From: a virus
IMG/VR virus record: IMGVR_UViG_3300009514_000019
Location: 1 to 64,000 of that record
Length of the DNA stretch: 64,000 nucleotides
Direction: 5' to 3' (one strand)
Below the pieces are notes generated by a model. It was not told where the DNA came from, did no database searches, and was given only the letters and a program-made list of their open reading frames with translations. This document shows positions 16,526 to 26,500 of the stretch, piece by piece. A program made the position numbers and the translations under genes. The stretch's first letter is position 1. Every line of letters starts with the position of its first letter.

Positions 16526-17167
16526 TTATCCAAAATTAGCCGTAGTGTTTAGTTCTGCATTATTTGTTTGTTTCCAAAAGAAACTAGCTAAAGCACACCT
16601 AGTACTTGCTTTTGGGTCAATAGGTGCAACAGAATGGTATGCTACATTAGTTGGAACAAACAACACAAGCCTATTAAACAAAGGGGCTATGCCACTGTTA
16701 AAAGATTTGTCATCATTATGTAAAACAAACTCACCACCCCAATCTACTTTCCAACCAGGAGTAACATATAGTATTAAATTAACAACCCTGCTCCAATGCC
16801 GAAGTGGGTGTGAAAGGGCATCAATATGACAACCTAACTTACCGCCAGGTTGAATACAATGCAATCCGCCAGCATGGTATGAAAAATCTGGAAAAAAATC
16901 GCACTTACTAAGTCCAAGTGGTCCCAAGAAATCTTGCAATGGAAAAGCACTCATCATATCCAATAAAGTCAAAGAAGCGGGAGGGGCTTGCCGACCATCC
17001 TTGCTTCCATACTTTATGGAATTTTCATCATTATACCTGTGCCAGTTATCCCACTCCAAATGAGGCCAAGTGGCATGAGCAGCCAGCAACAAAGAGGTGG
17101 GAAACACATTATCAAATACTAATATCGGATAAGGTTTTGAAATAACTTGTAAATCCGTCAAATTCAT
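16526..17167 (-). CDS. 2-oxoglutarate/Fe(II) dioxygenase-like protein
   Basis: 213 residues from ATG 17167 (MNLTDLQVIS), which has AGGAG 7 nt upstream; the longer frame would start in the palindrome. It has the double-stranded beta-helix iron triad: CHIDALSHP (His114, Asp116) and AYHSVAP (His178), with a distal Arg in STRCALASFFW (about 190) to bind 2-oxoglutarate. A GGEF strand lies between. Such enzymes hydroxylate proteins, nucleic acids or small molecules. Context among tail and glycan genes suggests a virion or sugar substrate, which is inference. Confidence 0.82.
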   Translation of the reverse strand: MNLTDLQVISKPYPILVFDNVFPTSLLLAAHATWPHLEWDNWHRYNDENSIKYGSKDGRQAPPASLTLLDMMSAFPLQDFLGPLGLSKCDFFPDFSYHAGGLHCIQPGGKLGCHIDALSHPLRHWSRVVNLILYVTPGWKVDWGGEFVLHNDDKSFNSGIAPLFNRLVLFVPTNVAYHSVAPIDPKASTRCALASFFWKQTNNAELNTTANFG

Positions 17168-17181
17168 TTGCATACTCCTGA

Positions 17182-17197
17182 GTGCAAGTGCTTGCAC
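17182..17197. repeat. Dispersed palindrome, TG centre, intergenic
   Basis: GTGCAAGTGCTTGCAC, 4 bp from the upstream gene's stop and just before the AGGAG ribosome site of the dioxygenase gene. Confidence 0.95.
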
Positions 17198-17200
17198 TGA

Positions 17201-17755
17201 CTAATGTGAGCACACCAACAATCCATCTTCATTTTCAAATATAGTACGTTCAATAACAGTATATCCACAAAGCATAAGCATTGAATAGAATGCAGGCACT
17301 GCAAATACAAACCTGTGTCCTGGCATATCCTTTTGTTTTGGCAAGTAAAACTCGACAACCCCCATTGGTTTTAGGTTATTTCGCAAATCTTTTAGGAACT
17401 TTTTTGGATTAATTAACCTTTGTAAATAGTCTCCAACATAAATAAAATCACAAGTTCCTTTAAACGTACTGTCCCCAAGGATATATGAAATACTGGATTT
17501 TGTAATAGTGTCAATAGCGTTTGTTAGTTGGCCTTGAATATCCAATAAACTTGCTTTGCGAAGTTGTGTGCTTATTTGAACAAATCCAGCTTTTACAGGA
17601 TTACGCAGGGCATTAAAATGTAATGTTGCCAAGTCCTCGCTGAGTTGAGGTACTTTTACATAAGGTGGTTTAAGTGGTTCATTGATTTCACTGCCACAGT
17701 ATTCACACATACTTTCCATGTTAATATTAGGTTGTCCACACACTAAACAAATCAT
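17201..17755 (-). CDS. Zinc-finger methyltransferase-like protein
   Basis: 184 residues from ATG 17755 (MICLVCGQ), with AGGAAA upstream. CLVCGQ and CEYCGS (residues 3-22) form a short zinc ribbon. The rest resembles the C-terminal part of class I methyltransferases: CDFIYVGDYLQRLINPKKFLKDL (motif IV/V-like), then LKPMGVVEFYLP and a late FVFAVP strand. The glycine-rich SAM loop is not obvious, so it may be degenerate or a pseudo-enzyme. Glycan-cluster context. Confidence 0.55.
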   Translation of the reverse strand: MICLVCGQPNINMESMCEYCGSEINEPLKPPYVKVPQLSEDLATLHFNALRNPVKAGFVQISTQLRKASLLDIQGQLTNAIDTITKSSISYILGDSTFKGTCDFIYVGDYLQRLINPKKFLKDLRNNLKPMGVVEFYLPKQKDMPGHRFVFAVPAFYSMLMLCGYTVIERTIFENEDGLLVCSH

Positions 17756-17765
17756 ATTAGTTTCC

Positions 17766-18659
17766 TTAGAAAATACTTGGTACACCTAGTGTTTTTAAAT
17801 GAATTAGGTATTGTTCGGGATTTTTATCAAACATAACCTTACCTTCTAATTTGCTATGTCGCCACTCCTGCATACGTGCCTCATGTTTACTTTGACACAT
17901 ATTATACATAACTCCAATAGGTAAAGTGTGTGGAATATCCCAAAACAAACAAGCGGCCTCTTGTGGCTTAAAGAGTAAGCCTGGCCAGGATTCAACACCA
18001 AAAAAGAACTGCTCAACGTCCTGCCAATTCCTTGCAAAAGCACTGGCCGAACGAAACCAGTAGAAAGTCCCGGAGTAGTGCCACCTGTGATTATTTTTTC
18101 GTTTAAATTCTCCATAACTCTTAAAACTACCAGCTATCCCGTAATGTTGTAAAGCTAATTCAACCTGTTGCCAATTATTGAGCACTGTTTCATACATTGC
18201 ATCTGACCACACATGGCACATAGAATCTTGTTTATGTGTTATGCCTTTACAATGCCCATAGAATACTACCTCACTGGGATTGAGTGATTGTACTTTTTGT
18301 AACATTGGCAAAAAGCTGACAACTTCCCGGAGTGATTTTTTATTCCTAAATAGCATAAAATCAATATCAGTTGCCCCATGTAGTTCAAATTCTTTGATAA
18401 CATCGTCAGGACATGAATAGGGCTTTCGATCACCACCTCCAGGAGTAGCTATCGAAACTATACGCTTACCATTAAATTGACTTAACGAATCGCAAATATT
18501 TTTAACATGCTTTTTCCAGCACCACTCGTGCTCACCAGCTAGTGGCATAATATGGAATAACAAATGCCTAGTCGGACTAACAAAAGGTATCAAACATAGA
18601 TCAGGTACTGCAATAGGCTCACTACGTTGTACATTTTTAGCACGTACTAACCTGCTCAT
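17766..18659 (-). CDS. Putative glycosyltransferase-like protein, paralogue A
   Basis: 297 residues. It is about as long as, and collinear with, the neighbour at 18660. Shared blocks include PDLCLIPF, LLFHIMPL, FNGKRIVSIAT, VVFYGHCKGITH, DAMYETVLNNW, HRWHYSGTFYWFRSAS and FGVESWPGL. The YGHCKG and W-rich GTFYWFR region recall uncharacterised glycan-synthesis enzymes with a GT-like Rossmann fold, but I cannot name a family. The two are an old tandem duplication. Its start abuts the neighbour's stop. Confidence 0.55.
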   Translation of the reverse strand: MSRLVRAKNVQRSEPIAVPDLCLIPFVSPTRHLLFHIMPLAGEHEWCWKKHVKNICDSLSQFNGKRIVSIATPGGGDRKPYSCPDDVIKEFELHGATDIDFMLFRNKKSLREVVSFLPMLQKVQSLNPSEVVFYGHCKGITHKQDSMCHVWSDAMYETVLNNWQQVELALQHYGIAGSFKSYGEFKRKNNHRWHYSGTFYWFRSASAFARNWQDVEQFFFGVESWPGLLFKPQEAACLFWDIPHTLPIGVMYNMCQSKHEARMQEWRHSKLEGKVMFDKNPEQYLIHLKTLGVPSIF

Positions 18660-19493
18660 TCATATACCCCTTGTGCAAGTACTTGCACTGATTTTTTGTG
18701 CTCGCCATTCCTGTAACTTGTCAATTAAATAATTTTTTGATACCTTATACAAATCCTTGGTATTATCATGGAATAAACAAGCAGCTTCTTCCGGCTTGAA
18801 AATTAGTCCCGGCCAAGATTCCACCCCATAGAATGCCTGGTCTACTCTTTTCCAATTCCTTACAAATACACTGGCACATCGAAACCAATAAAAAGTACCT
18901 GAATAATGCCACCTATGATTTAAAGGAGTCCTGAAAGTACCATACTTCTTAAAGCTACCACATATTCCACGATCCTGTAATGTACCCTTAACTTGTTCCC
19001 AATTATTATAAACAGTTTCATACATTACGTCCGCCCAGGTATGGCAAACTGACTCTGGGTTGGGATGTGTGACTCCTTTACAATGCCCATAGAAAACAAC
19101 ATGGTTAGGATCATCAGTCATAACCATGTTAAGCATTTTTAAAAAGCTAGTTACCTCACGTAGCCTCTTAACATTTTGAACAAATACAAACTCAATATCT
19201 TTACCACCAAAACGATCAAATTTATCAATCACATTATCTGGACATATGAAAGGTTTTGTATCCCCATTACCAGCAGTGGCAATTGCCACGATCCTTTTAC
19301 CATTGAATTGATCAATACTTTTACAAACCTTTTCAATATTCCTATCCAACACCCACTCATGCTCCCAACCTAATGGGAGTACATGGTATAACAAATGTTT
19401 TACAACATTATCAAAAGGCAAATTACATAAATCAGGGTAATTGGCATGTGTTTTAAATTGTGACTTACGTACTGCTCCTATCACCCTACTCAT
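18660..19493 (-). CDS. Putative glycosyltransferase-like protein, paralogue B
   Basis: 277 residues, paralogous to the gene downstream over its whole length (PDLCNLPF, FNGKRIVAIAT, VVFYGHCKGVTH, HRWHYSGTFYWFRCAS, YGVESWPGLIFKPEEAACLF). Both keep the His/Trp-rich core, so both are probably functional. Its C-terminus SASTCTRGI is encoded by the palindrome at 18673-18688, which extends the protein past the region shared with its paralogue. The ATG overlaps the upstream stop by 4 bp. Confidence 0.55.
   Translation of the reverse strand: MSRVIGAVRKSQFKTHANYPDLCNLPFDNVVKHLLYHVLPLGWEHEWVLDRNIEKVCKSIDQFNGKRIVAIATAGNGDTKPFICPDNVIDKFDRFGGKDIEFVFVQNVKRLREVTSFLKMLNMVMTDDPNHVVFYGHCKGVTHPNPESVCHTWADVMYETVYNNWEQVKGTLQDRGICGSFKKYGTFRTPLNHRWHYSGTFYWFRCASVFVRNWKRVDQAFYGVESWPGLIFKPEEAACLFHDNTKDLYKVSKNYLIDKLQEWRAQKISASTCTRGI
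18673..18688. repeat. Dispersed palindrome, TA centre, at gene 3' end
   Basis: GTGCAAGTACTTGCAC, perfect, encoding Ala-Ser-Thr-Cys-Thr at the C-terminus of paralogue B. Confidence 0.95.
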
Positions 19494-19999
19494 GCTGTTT
19501 CCTTAACTGAGCTTATAGCTTTTTGCACTAATTCTTGTATTGCTAATTTACTCACGCCGGCTGGCAATAATTTTACTAACCACCTTATCCCAACTTGTTG
19601 CCACTTTAAAGCCCTACTGTATATATCATTAACTATATATTCCATATTTTCAATACATCCTGTAACACCCCATTTATTCATTTTTTCAGCAAGTGTATAA
19701 CATTCACTGCATCCTGCAAAACCCACACCCTTTAATATAGAAATTAAATTAGTACCTGGACCAGTACTTGCTGGTGCAAGTGCTTGCACTTTAGTATTTC
19801 CACCACAGCACCCAACAGTTTTCGGCCTTGAAGTTTGTTGAAAAACCACAGCAGTTTTATTTTGTGTGACTACCTTATTAGGTTGAATTTCGATATTACG
19901 TTTACTAACTTGTGTTTGATTGCGTGGTGGTAAATTACCTTCATCACACAATTTACGAACCTTGCTGCCCACCACAAATTTAGTGCAATCCTCATTCAT
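19490..19999 (-). CDS. Unknown Cys-containing protein
   Basis: 169 residues, family unknown. The N-terminal 60 residues are basic and low in structure. TVGCCGGNTKVQALAPAST lies in the middle with the palindrome-coded VQALA, followed by FAGCSECYTLAEKMNKWGVTGC, whose four Cys could bind zinc or iron. The C-terminus is helical and hydrophobic (VGIRWLVKLLPAGVSKLA). It follows a Cys-rich tail protein and overlaps it by 8 bp. Confidence 0.6.
   Translation of the reverse strand: MNEDCTKFVVGSKVRKLCDEGNLPPRNQTQVSKRNIEIQPNKVVTQNKTAVVFQQTSRPKTVGCCGGNTKVQALAPASTGPGTNLISILKGVGFAGCSECYTLAEKMNKWGVTGCIENMEYIVNDIYSRALKWQQVGIRWLVKLLPAGVSKLAIQELVQKAISSVKETA
19774..19789. repeat. Dispersed palindrome, TG centre, inside unknown gene
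   Basis: GTGCAAGTGCTTGCAC, encoding Val-Gln-Ala-Leu-Ala-Pro in a linker after a CCGG motif. Confidence 0.95.
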
Positions 20000-21884
20000 A
20001 TACCGTTACCTCAAATGTGTCCATATGTGTAGCACAACACCAAGGACACCAAATTCCAGCAGTACCGCTACCTTCCCAAAGTACTGGATCACAAGAAAGT
20101 GTTCCCATAGTCAGGTTATCACCATTTTGAAGCCTTTTCATGGGATTCTCTAATGCTTCCCCAACAACAGTAAGAGTGGGGTCTCCTGTCCAATCTCCTG
20201 TGGGACCATACTTATCAAACACTGGCCCTGACAGGTAAGCTCGTTCAATGGTTGGATTTAATCCAAAATCATCTGCATATACTCGAATCCTGTAAATATC
20301 TTCTCCGCATGTTATTGGAGCAGAGTACCCCAAATACCCGCATTTAGGAATTCCACGAGTTGTTTCATCCCACCGTTGCCAATAATGAACCTCAACCGTT
20401 AAATCACAGAAAGTTTGAATACCAAAATCAGGGTCTTCTGGATCATCTGGCCCATTATCAATACACCTTAAAAAGTAGTATAAAACTAACGGATTTGATC
20501 CACATTGATCTGGGCACATCCCACAAGTTGTGGTGGCACAAGACCCACAAATACTGCTACTAACCCATAGCCAATTTTCCCGATCAATTAAAGGATTAGC
20601 ATCGGTCCTTACTTCCATGTTTGCGGATAACTCAAAACCACAACTAATAGGATCAGAATCTTCCGTCAATGCTGCCTGATCGCCACTCAATTCCCGTGCA
20701 AACAACACACAAGGTTTCACAGGATCGGTTGAGTATATTGTTATTCCATCTGCATTAACAGTGCAAGCACCTTTTATTTTAATTAATATGTCAGGAGAGT
20801 CTTCCAACAACCATCCATAGTCGTTGCCTGTATCATAATACCAAGTCGCACGAGAGTTTATAAAAGTACCATCAATTTCACCAAATACACAAAGGTACGT
20901 TGGAACGCATCTACATGATCCACAAATATACTGATACTCAGCACACCTGCCACCAGTAATGGTTACAAAACGACTACCTGTACTTGAGGATTGTACAAAC
21001 AATTCACAAGTACAGGTAGTAATTGCAGTCATCTTGGCAGTGTCACCATCGCTTGTCGGCGGATTAGCCCAATCATTAGTTGTAGCTCCTGTTTGTTCAA
21101 AATCAAACTCTAGGTAACAATTACCATCATCATCACCACGGAGGTAGATAACTTCACTATGTAATGTGGGGTCTCCACAAGGAGGCAAATACTCCCAGCG
21201 ATCCTGCAAATCTTCATTCCAAAGGAACTCAACTTGCTCTATTGGTCCATTGACATGCCTACGTCCATTAACACATAATTTTCCTGCCGCTGAGTAGCAA
21301 CTGCAATCAGTGTTTGAAACTGGATAAGTATCTCGCTCACTCTCATCAGTGGCCTGTCGATTGCTGAAAGGAATTTTTGAAGAAGCAAATTCACTAAACG
21401 TAACTGTTCCTGTAACAGTGCCAATTACAATACCTGTGATAGATACTTCTGGAAATTGCAAGCAAGTTATATTGACATGATCTATGTCATATGATTGATC
21501 TATACTGTGACTATCCGAAAAAAACCTCCAAACACTAGATAAAACAGTGACCTGAATATCAAATCCAAAATCATATGAAACTGTACCAGGTACAATATCC
21601 TCACTAAAGGTAGGGAAAGCTACTGATTGAATAACCTTAGCACAAGGATCACTTCCAGGGTCGGGTGTAAATGTCGCACAAATTAACATAGGAACACATC
21701 GGCAAGAATATGCCGAAACATCAAAAGGTCCTCCTACTTCGTTAGGACGTGGGCGAATATATAAGCAAGGATCACAACAGCAACACCAATCTGGGTAGCC
21801 AGTGCGTACCCCCTCATGGTGGTCAGGACAACGTGGGCCACCCCTAAATTTCTCAGGCCCATGTGAAACAATTGGCAAAGTCAT
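19992..21884 (-). CDS. Cysteine-rich tail protein
   Basis: 630 residues with dozens of Cys. A CRCVP motif occurs twice (SCRCVPMLICATF near residue 60, SCRCVPTYLCVFGE near 330), marking at least a two-fold internal repeat. CCCCDPCLY and CGMCPDQCGS are further clusters. Intervening segments are beta-rich and acidic. It follows the tape measure and a FnIII-like protein, so it is probably a tail-tip or fibre protein. The many Cys suggest metal binding, or disulphides formed after release from the cell. No known family recognised. Confidence 0.6.
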   Translation of the reverse strand: MTLPIVSHGPEKFRGGPRCPDHHEGVRTGYPDWCCCCDPCLYIRPRPNEVGGPFDVSAYSCRCVPMLICATFTPDPGSDPCAKVIQSVAFPTFSEDIVPGTVSYDFGFDIQVTVLSSVWRFFSDSHSIDQSYDIDHVNITCLQFPEVSITGIVIGTVTGTVTFSEFASSKIPFSNRQATDESERDTYPVSNTDCSCYSAAGKLCVNGRRHVNGPIEQVEFLWNEDLQDRWEYLPPCGDPTLHSEVIYLRGDDDGNCYLEFDFEQTGATTNDWANPPTSDGDTAKMTAITTCTCELFVQSSSTGSRFVTITGGRCAEYQYICGSCRCVPTYLCVFGEIDGTFINSRATWYYDTGNDYGWLLEDSPDILIKIKGACTVNADGITIYSTDPVKPCVLFARELSGDQAALTEDSDPISCGFELSANMEVRTDANPLIDRENWLWVSSSICGSCATTTCGMCPDQCGSNPLVLYYFLRCIDNGPDDPEDPDFGIQTFCDLTVEVHYWQRWDETTRGIPKCGYLGYSAPITCGEDIYRIRVYADDFGLNPTIERAYLSGPVFDKYGPTGDWTGDPTLTVVGEALENPMKRLQNGDNLTMGTLSCDPVLWEGSGTAGIWCPWCCATHMDTFEVTVYE

Positions 21885-23006
21885 TTAGTAACTTTCCTCA
21901 TAACAACAAAGGCTTGAGACTTTCCAATAACATCCTGACAAATCATAAGTTTCTGCACAAAATATAACACTTTCACCTTGTCCTGCTGCTAAGTCCGCCC
22001 GGCCTTTCATTGTTGAAAGTAATTCAATCGGTACATTAAACCAACATCCAAGGATATCCCATATCAAAACAGTGTCACCAATGTTGACGGATGTTTGACA
22101 AGATGTGCCCGTCACTTGTGCCCAAACAGCTTGAATACTACCACTAGGTAGTGCAGGGCATAGTTGGTAAACACTAAAATCTATCCATTCGTTTCCGACT
22201 CCTCCGCCACCGACAGGAGTACCTTCAATCAATACTTTCTTACTAGCTTGGCACTCAAATAATCCAACACCTACTAACTCAAATATCACATGAGCAATTA
22301 TCTCAAACCACTCCTCATCATATGCAGCAATATCTAGTTTAATGTAATCATTGGTATCTGTGTCAACCGTGACAGGTGCTTGGGCTGATTGCCTAATTTC
22401 CCAAATAACATCCTCAATCCTTACTTCATGTCCTTCAAATGAATCACAATCATAGTTGACATTAAGTACCCAAGTACGATCACTGTCTGTTTTCCTAACC
22501 CAGCTCGGCCCACCTAGTTCAATATTAACTCCTGTGTTATCACACATTTGGGGAGAAGCAATGTCAGCATAACTACTAGTTTCATTATTGAAACTGACTC
22601 CTTGTGTTTCAGGGCAAGCGATTTTAATGCTGCGTACTTCAGACATTACTGAAGCACCACCAGTTGCATTATATGCTGCCACCCTCCAAAAAAATTGATC
22701 CCCCACCCGCAAATGTTCTAAGTAATTTAATTCAAACTCAGTATCAACAGTTTTTATGCCCCTAATATTTGGCCCAGAGAATGATTGGTTATCAGATATT
22801 TGTAACACATAAAAAGAAGCACCTGCAATGGTATTCCAGTACAGTGTTATCCCTGCTGAAAAACCATTAAGTAAGTAAACTTGTGGGCAAAACCTGACTT
22901 CATCCAAAGGAAAACGCAGTGTTGGCGTTTCCAATATGATATCAGACCTCCACACAATTGAAGGTTGATCGACCTCAAATTCAAATGTCTGGGCAATCTT
23001 ACTCAT
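21885..23006 (-). CDS. Tail protein with fibronectin-III-like domain
   Basis: 373 residues. Residues about 45-130 fit a FnIII-like beta sandwich (GITLYWNTIAGASFYVLQISDNQ, then DQFFWRVAAYNATGG), common in phage tail and fibre proteins where it contacts the cell surface. The remainder is beta-rich with scattered Cys. Its 3' end abuts the Cys-rich tail gene. ATG 23006 has GGAG at 7-nt spacing, after the palindrome at 23020-23035. Confidence 0.65.
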   Translation of the reverse strand: MSKIAQTFEFEVDQPSIVWRSDIILETPTLRFPLDEVRFCPQVYLLNGFSAGITLYWNTIAGASFYVLQISDNQSFSGPNIRGIKTVDTEFELNYLEHLRVGDQFFWRVAAYNATGGASVMSEVRSIKIACPETQGVSFNNETSSYADIASPQMCDNTGVNIELGGPSWVRKTDSDRTWVLNVNYDCDSFEGHEVRIEDVIWEIRQSAQAPVTVDTDTNDYIKLDIAAYDEEWFEIIAHVIFELVGVGLFECQASKKVLIEGTPVGGGGVGNEWIDFSVYQLCPALPSGSIQAVWAQVTGTSCQTSVNIGDTVLIWDILGCWFNVPIELLSTMKGRADLAAGQGESVIFCAETYDLSGCYWKVSSLCCYEESY

Positions 23007-23019
23007 TCACTAACTCCAA

Positions 23020-23035
23020 GTGCAAGTGCTTGCAC
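23020..23035. repeat. Dispersed palindrome, TG centre, intergenic
   Basis: GTGCAAGTGCTTGCAC between two tail genes, just after the upstream stop and before the GGAG ribosome site. Confidence 0.95.
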
Positions 23036-23037
23036 TA

Positions 23038-23457
23038 CTAATATTCACAAGAAATTCCGGTATATGGTTCATATGCTCCAAGTATACTGAGTACCTGGAA
23101 TTCACCACTAATACTAAAAAATCTACCAAATACTTTATCAATTTTCAGATCACTGAAATACACCTCAAGATTGTCGTTCCAATAGCCCGTAAAAGAGTAT
23201 ACTATTAGGTCAGCAGTATTATATAATACAAATATTTCCTCAAATTCCTCCGGGTGGCAATCTTCAACTCGCCAACTAACTATACCATCACCATGCACAA
23301 TTTGAGTAGGAGCAGCAGCTTGTGTGACAACTGAATTAGCTGTCTTCTTTACACTGTTCCGCTTCTTCGGCACATACGGCAGGTACTTAAAAGATACAGG
23401 TAAATCCAGATCAATGGATAACCCGATATTGCTGAGGTTACAAACTGATAGAGTCAT
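23038..23457 (-). CDS. Minor tail protein, distal-tail-like
   Basis: 139 residues. It is the first gene after the tape measure, where distal-tail or minor tail proteins are usually found. Beta-rich, with a basic, flexible linker (VPKKRNSVKKTANSVVTQ) and a C-terminal GRFFSISGEFQVL strand pattern. No family motif is decisive. The 23480 promoter reads directly into it. Confidence 0.55.
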   Translation of the reverse strand: MTLSVCNLSNIGLSIDLDLPVSFKYLPYVPKKRNSVKKTANSVVTQAAAPTQIVHGDGIVSWRVEDCHPEEFEEIFVLYNTADLIVYSFTGYWNDNLEVYFSDLKIDKVFGRFFSISGEFQVLSILGAYEPYTGISCEY

Positions 23458-23479
23458 ATCATGTTCCTAAAGGTTGCCT

Positions 23480-23508
23480 ATTGTAGCCTTTTACCACTGC
23501 TTTGTCAA
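23480..23508 (-). promoter_or_regulatory. Sigma-70 promoter for tail-tip genes
   Basis: Minus strand TTGACA (23503-23508), 17-bp spacer, TACAAT (23480-23485). It overlaps the tape-measure stop codon and lies 23 bp before the next ATG. No palindrome lies nearby. Confidence 0.75.
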
Positions 23509-26500
23509 ACATTCAAAGCACTGAAACCTGTTTGAACAAGTGATTGCTGTAGCATTTGTTGAAACCTATCAGCATCAATCTCATTTTTAACATCAATAGT
23601 CACTGTCCTGTTGTCAACAAGTGTATTCTCAGTTTTTGACAAACTACCTGGATTAGTAGCACCTGATATATCTGGTGTCAAGTTCCTGCCAACATTACTG
23701 GCAAAATTCTCGTAACTAACACCACCAAATTTAGGTAAATTAATCGTTAGTTGCTGAACTGCTTCTTTAAAAAATTGCAAGGGTTCAAATAAGTATTGGA
23801 AGGCTTTTTCAATATCACTAAGTGGTTGTGGTGCTGGTAACCCTGAAGGCTGCGGGACTGTTGATTGAACAGGTGACTCACTCTTAGGTACTAAATTAAG
23901 GGGTGTTTCAGTTGGTACAAATCTAGGAACTAAAGCACTTGCTCGCTCACTTTCCCTTTGTTTCCTGAATAAATCATCCTCAGCTTTGATCAATTTTTCC
24001 TCAAGCTGCTGTTGCTCTGCTTCCGACACAATACTACCGGGAAATCGGGTAGCTGCTTCCTGAGCATTTGCTACCTCAATTTCAAGTAAATGTACTTTAT
24101 GTTCTTGTAAATCAACTTCCTTTTGTGCTAATTTAGCAGATTCCCTGGCCCTGGCTGCTTTACTAGCTTCTTCCTGTTGATTTTGAAATTCATCATATGA
24201 TTTATCAAGCGAATATTTCCTAAACTCTGCTTCTTGACTTTCCACACGAGCTACTTCGCTGTTGGTTTCATTTTCACGACTTGATTGATTATCCCTATTT
24301 ATTTCATCTTCTTCTAATTTAAGTTTACGGCCTATCTCTTCCTCGTCATAGTGGGCTTTCCAATCAGGATGAAAGTTTTCAGGATACTGCTTACGTTGTG
24401 TCCTATCCCATGCTTCCTTGGCTTCTGGACTGAGGAATCCAGGTTGTCCATCCTTTTTACGTTTTTCAACGGCAGCTTGGGATGCTTTTGCTTTATCACT
24501 TAATTCTGGTTTTTTAGCTTGTGGCCTGTTTTTGTATTCCTCCAGACGCTCACGAGCCTTGTCCATTTTATCATAGTTACTTATATCACCCTCAGTTTGC
24601 CACACTTTTTGAGCATCTTCATATTCTTTTTGCAACCTAGCACCTTTGCCCATAGTTTTTGGAGTAGCTTTTGGCTTTACTGGTGGTTTATCACGTTTTA
24701 CTGTACCTGGAGGAACTGCTGCTTTATTAGTAACTGGTGGCATAGTTCCTGGAGGAGCAAATGGTGGTGGTGCAAGCACTTGCACTGGAGCAGCTTCAGG
24801 TATTGCAATTGGTTGAGGTACAACAACAGTTACTTTAGGCACATTTGCCACATCATTGCAAGTACATTCACTAATCTTCTGTAGTAGCTCAACAACTTTC
24901 CTTTCGTACTCATTGTTGCCAACAACTAGCCCACCACCTGCGAAATGAGTAGTACTTGATGTTTTTCCAGCAAATCCTGGTACACCAATGTCACCAAACA
25001 CTTGTGTAGGATGCCTGCCTACTAGCTGGCCAAGGCGATCCTGCTGACCTTTGTTTAGTATTACTTCATTAGGATGTGCTACAATATGGACACCACTAGA
25101 ATCACCGTGAACTACTCCACCTGTGTCATAAGCAGGGAAGCCTTTTTTAACTTTATCAATTAACTGAGGTGTTAGTGTGATACCGTGTCCTGGAATTACT
25201 TCACGAGATACTGTAGTTTGATTCCTAGTTACTGTTGGCAAACCACGCATATACTGATCTGCTTCTTCCTGTGTGTGCTTTATAACTTGCCCATACTGCC
25301 TCCCCTCATTGTTGACTGTGGTTATCACATACTTCATTGACACATCTTCCATGCCAACACTACCTTTGCCGGCATATTTTTGCATTAAATTAGGAATTTG
25401 TTCATCATATAGTTTTTCAAAGAACTCCTTACGAGGCATCGAAACGCCCGAAGGATTCTTCTGCATCTTATTCCATAGCTTTTCAGCAAAATCCCTGTCA
25501 ATTAACCTAGCATCACCAGCATTAGCTATAACATCTCGCACATCCTCCAATGAAGATACTCGCCGACCCATTTGATGTTGTATCAACCCTTGTATTAATC
25601 CTTCAGCTTCTCCTGGACCAACTTGCTGTTTGTAATCAAGTAGGTAACTAGGTGCTACTTCGCCTACTGGCGGACGATTTTTGAATGCATCTAGTGCTGC
25701 TTTAGTTTTAACTTCAGCAGAAACTTTATGTAGCTTATCAAAATCTGGTCCCATAAAATTATCAGGAATTGCTGCTTTTTCTTGTGCATCACGGGCTAGT
25801 TGAATTTGCTCCCTAACTGCCTCGCGGCCTGGATTTGCTAATTTATTACGATTAGCAAATAATTCAGCAACTTCTTTGGAATCCATTCCAACAGTATGTG
25901 CTTGATTTTTAATAAACCGCTCGTCCGCCCTTTCTTTTACCAATTTATCTAGGTATTCATAATTTTCCCGCAAATCCTTGACTTTTTGTTTTATTGGAGC
26001 ACGATTTGCCTTCCTTTGCATAGCAGGTGTTTGTTGTTCCCACTTAGCAAATTGACTACCCCATCGTTCAAATATTTCCTGACCTGTTGACCAAGTTGCT
26101 TTAAGGACACCTTCCTCCGCAGCTTTCTTCAAAAACTGCTTCACCATTAGGTCATATTCTTTACCTTGTACATGTTGTGGCATTAACAAAGCATCTTCAG
26201 GTGTTGGAGCAATTTGTCCCTCATGCAAGTGCAATGAAGTGCCTTGTTTCCCCATATCAAATTTACTGGTCCTCATTTCAGTAATTGGATTTTCAATATC
26301 GCTAAATGCACTATGCTGGTCCTTCCAAGTATATTGACCACCTTTCAAAACATTCTCAGCAGTGTCAAAGTCAACTGCTGGGTACTTGGCCTTTAGTTGA
26401 TTAGCAAGGACTTCCGCTTCTTCTTTACTATTTACCCACCCCAAGTTTTTTCCTGAAACAGTATCAAATACTTCAAACTTCCCAGGTAATTGTGTTTTAG

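Noticed and set aside
17167-17197. N-terminal MQALAL-type extensions as true protein starts (dioxygenase, dpdA)
   Set aside because: They start inside palindromes with no ribosome site; well-placed starts lie just downstream.
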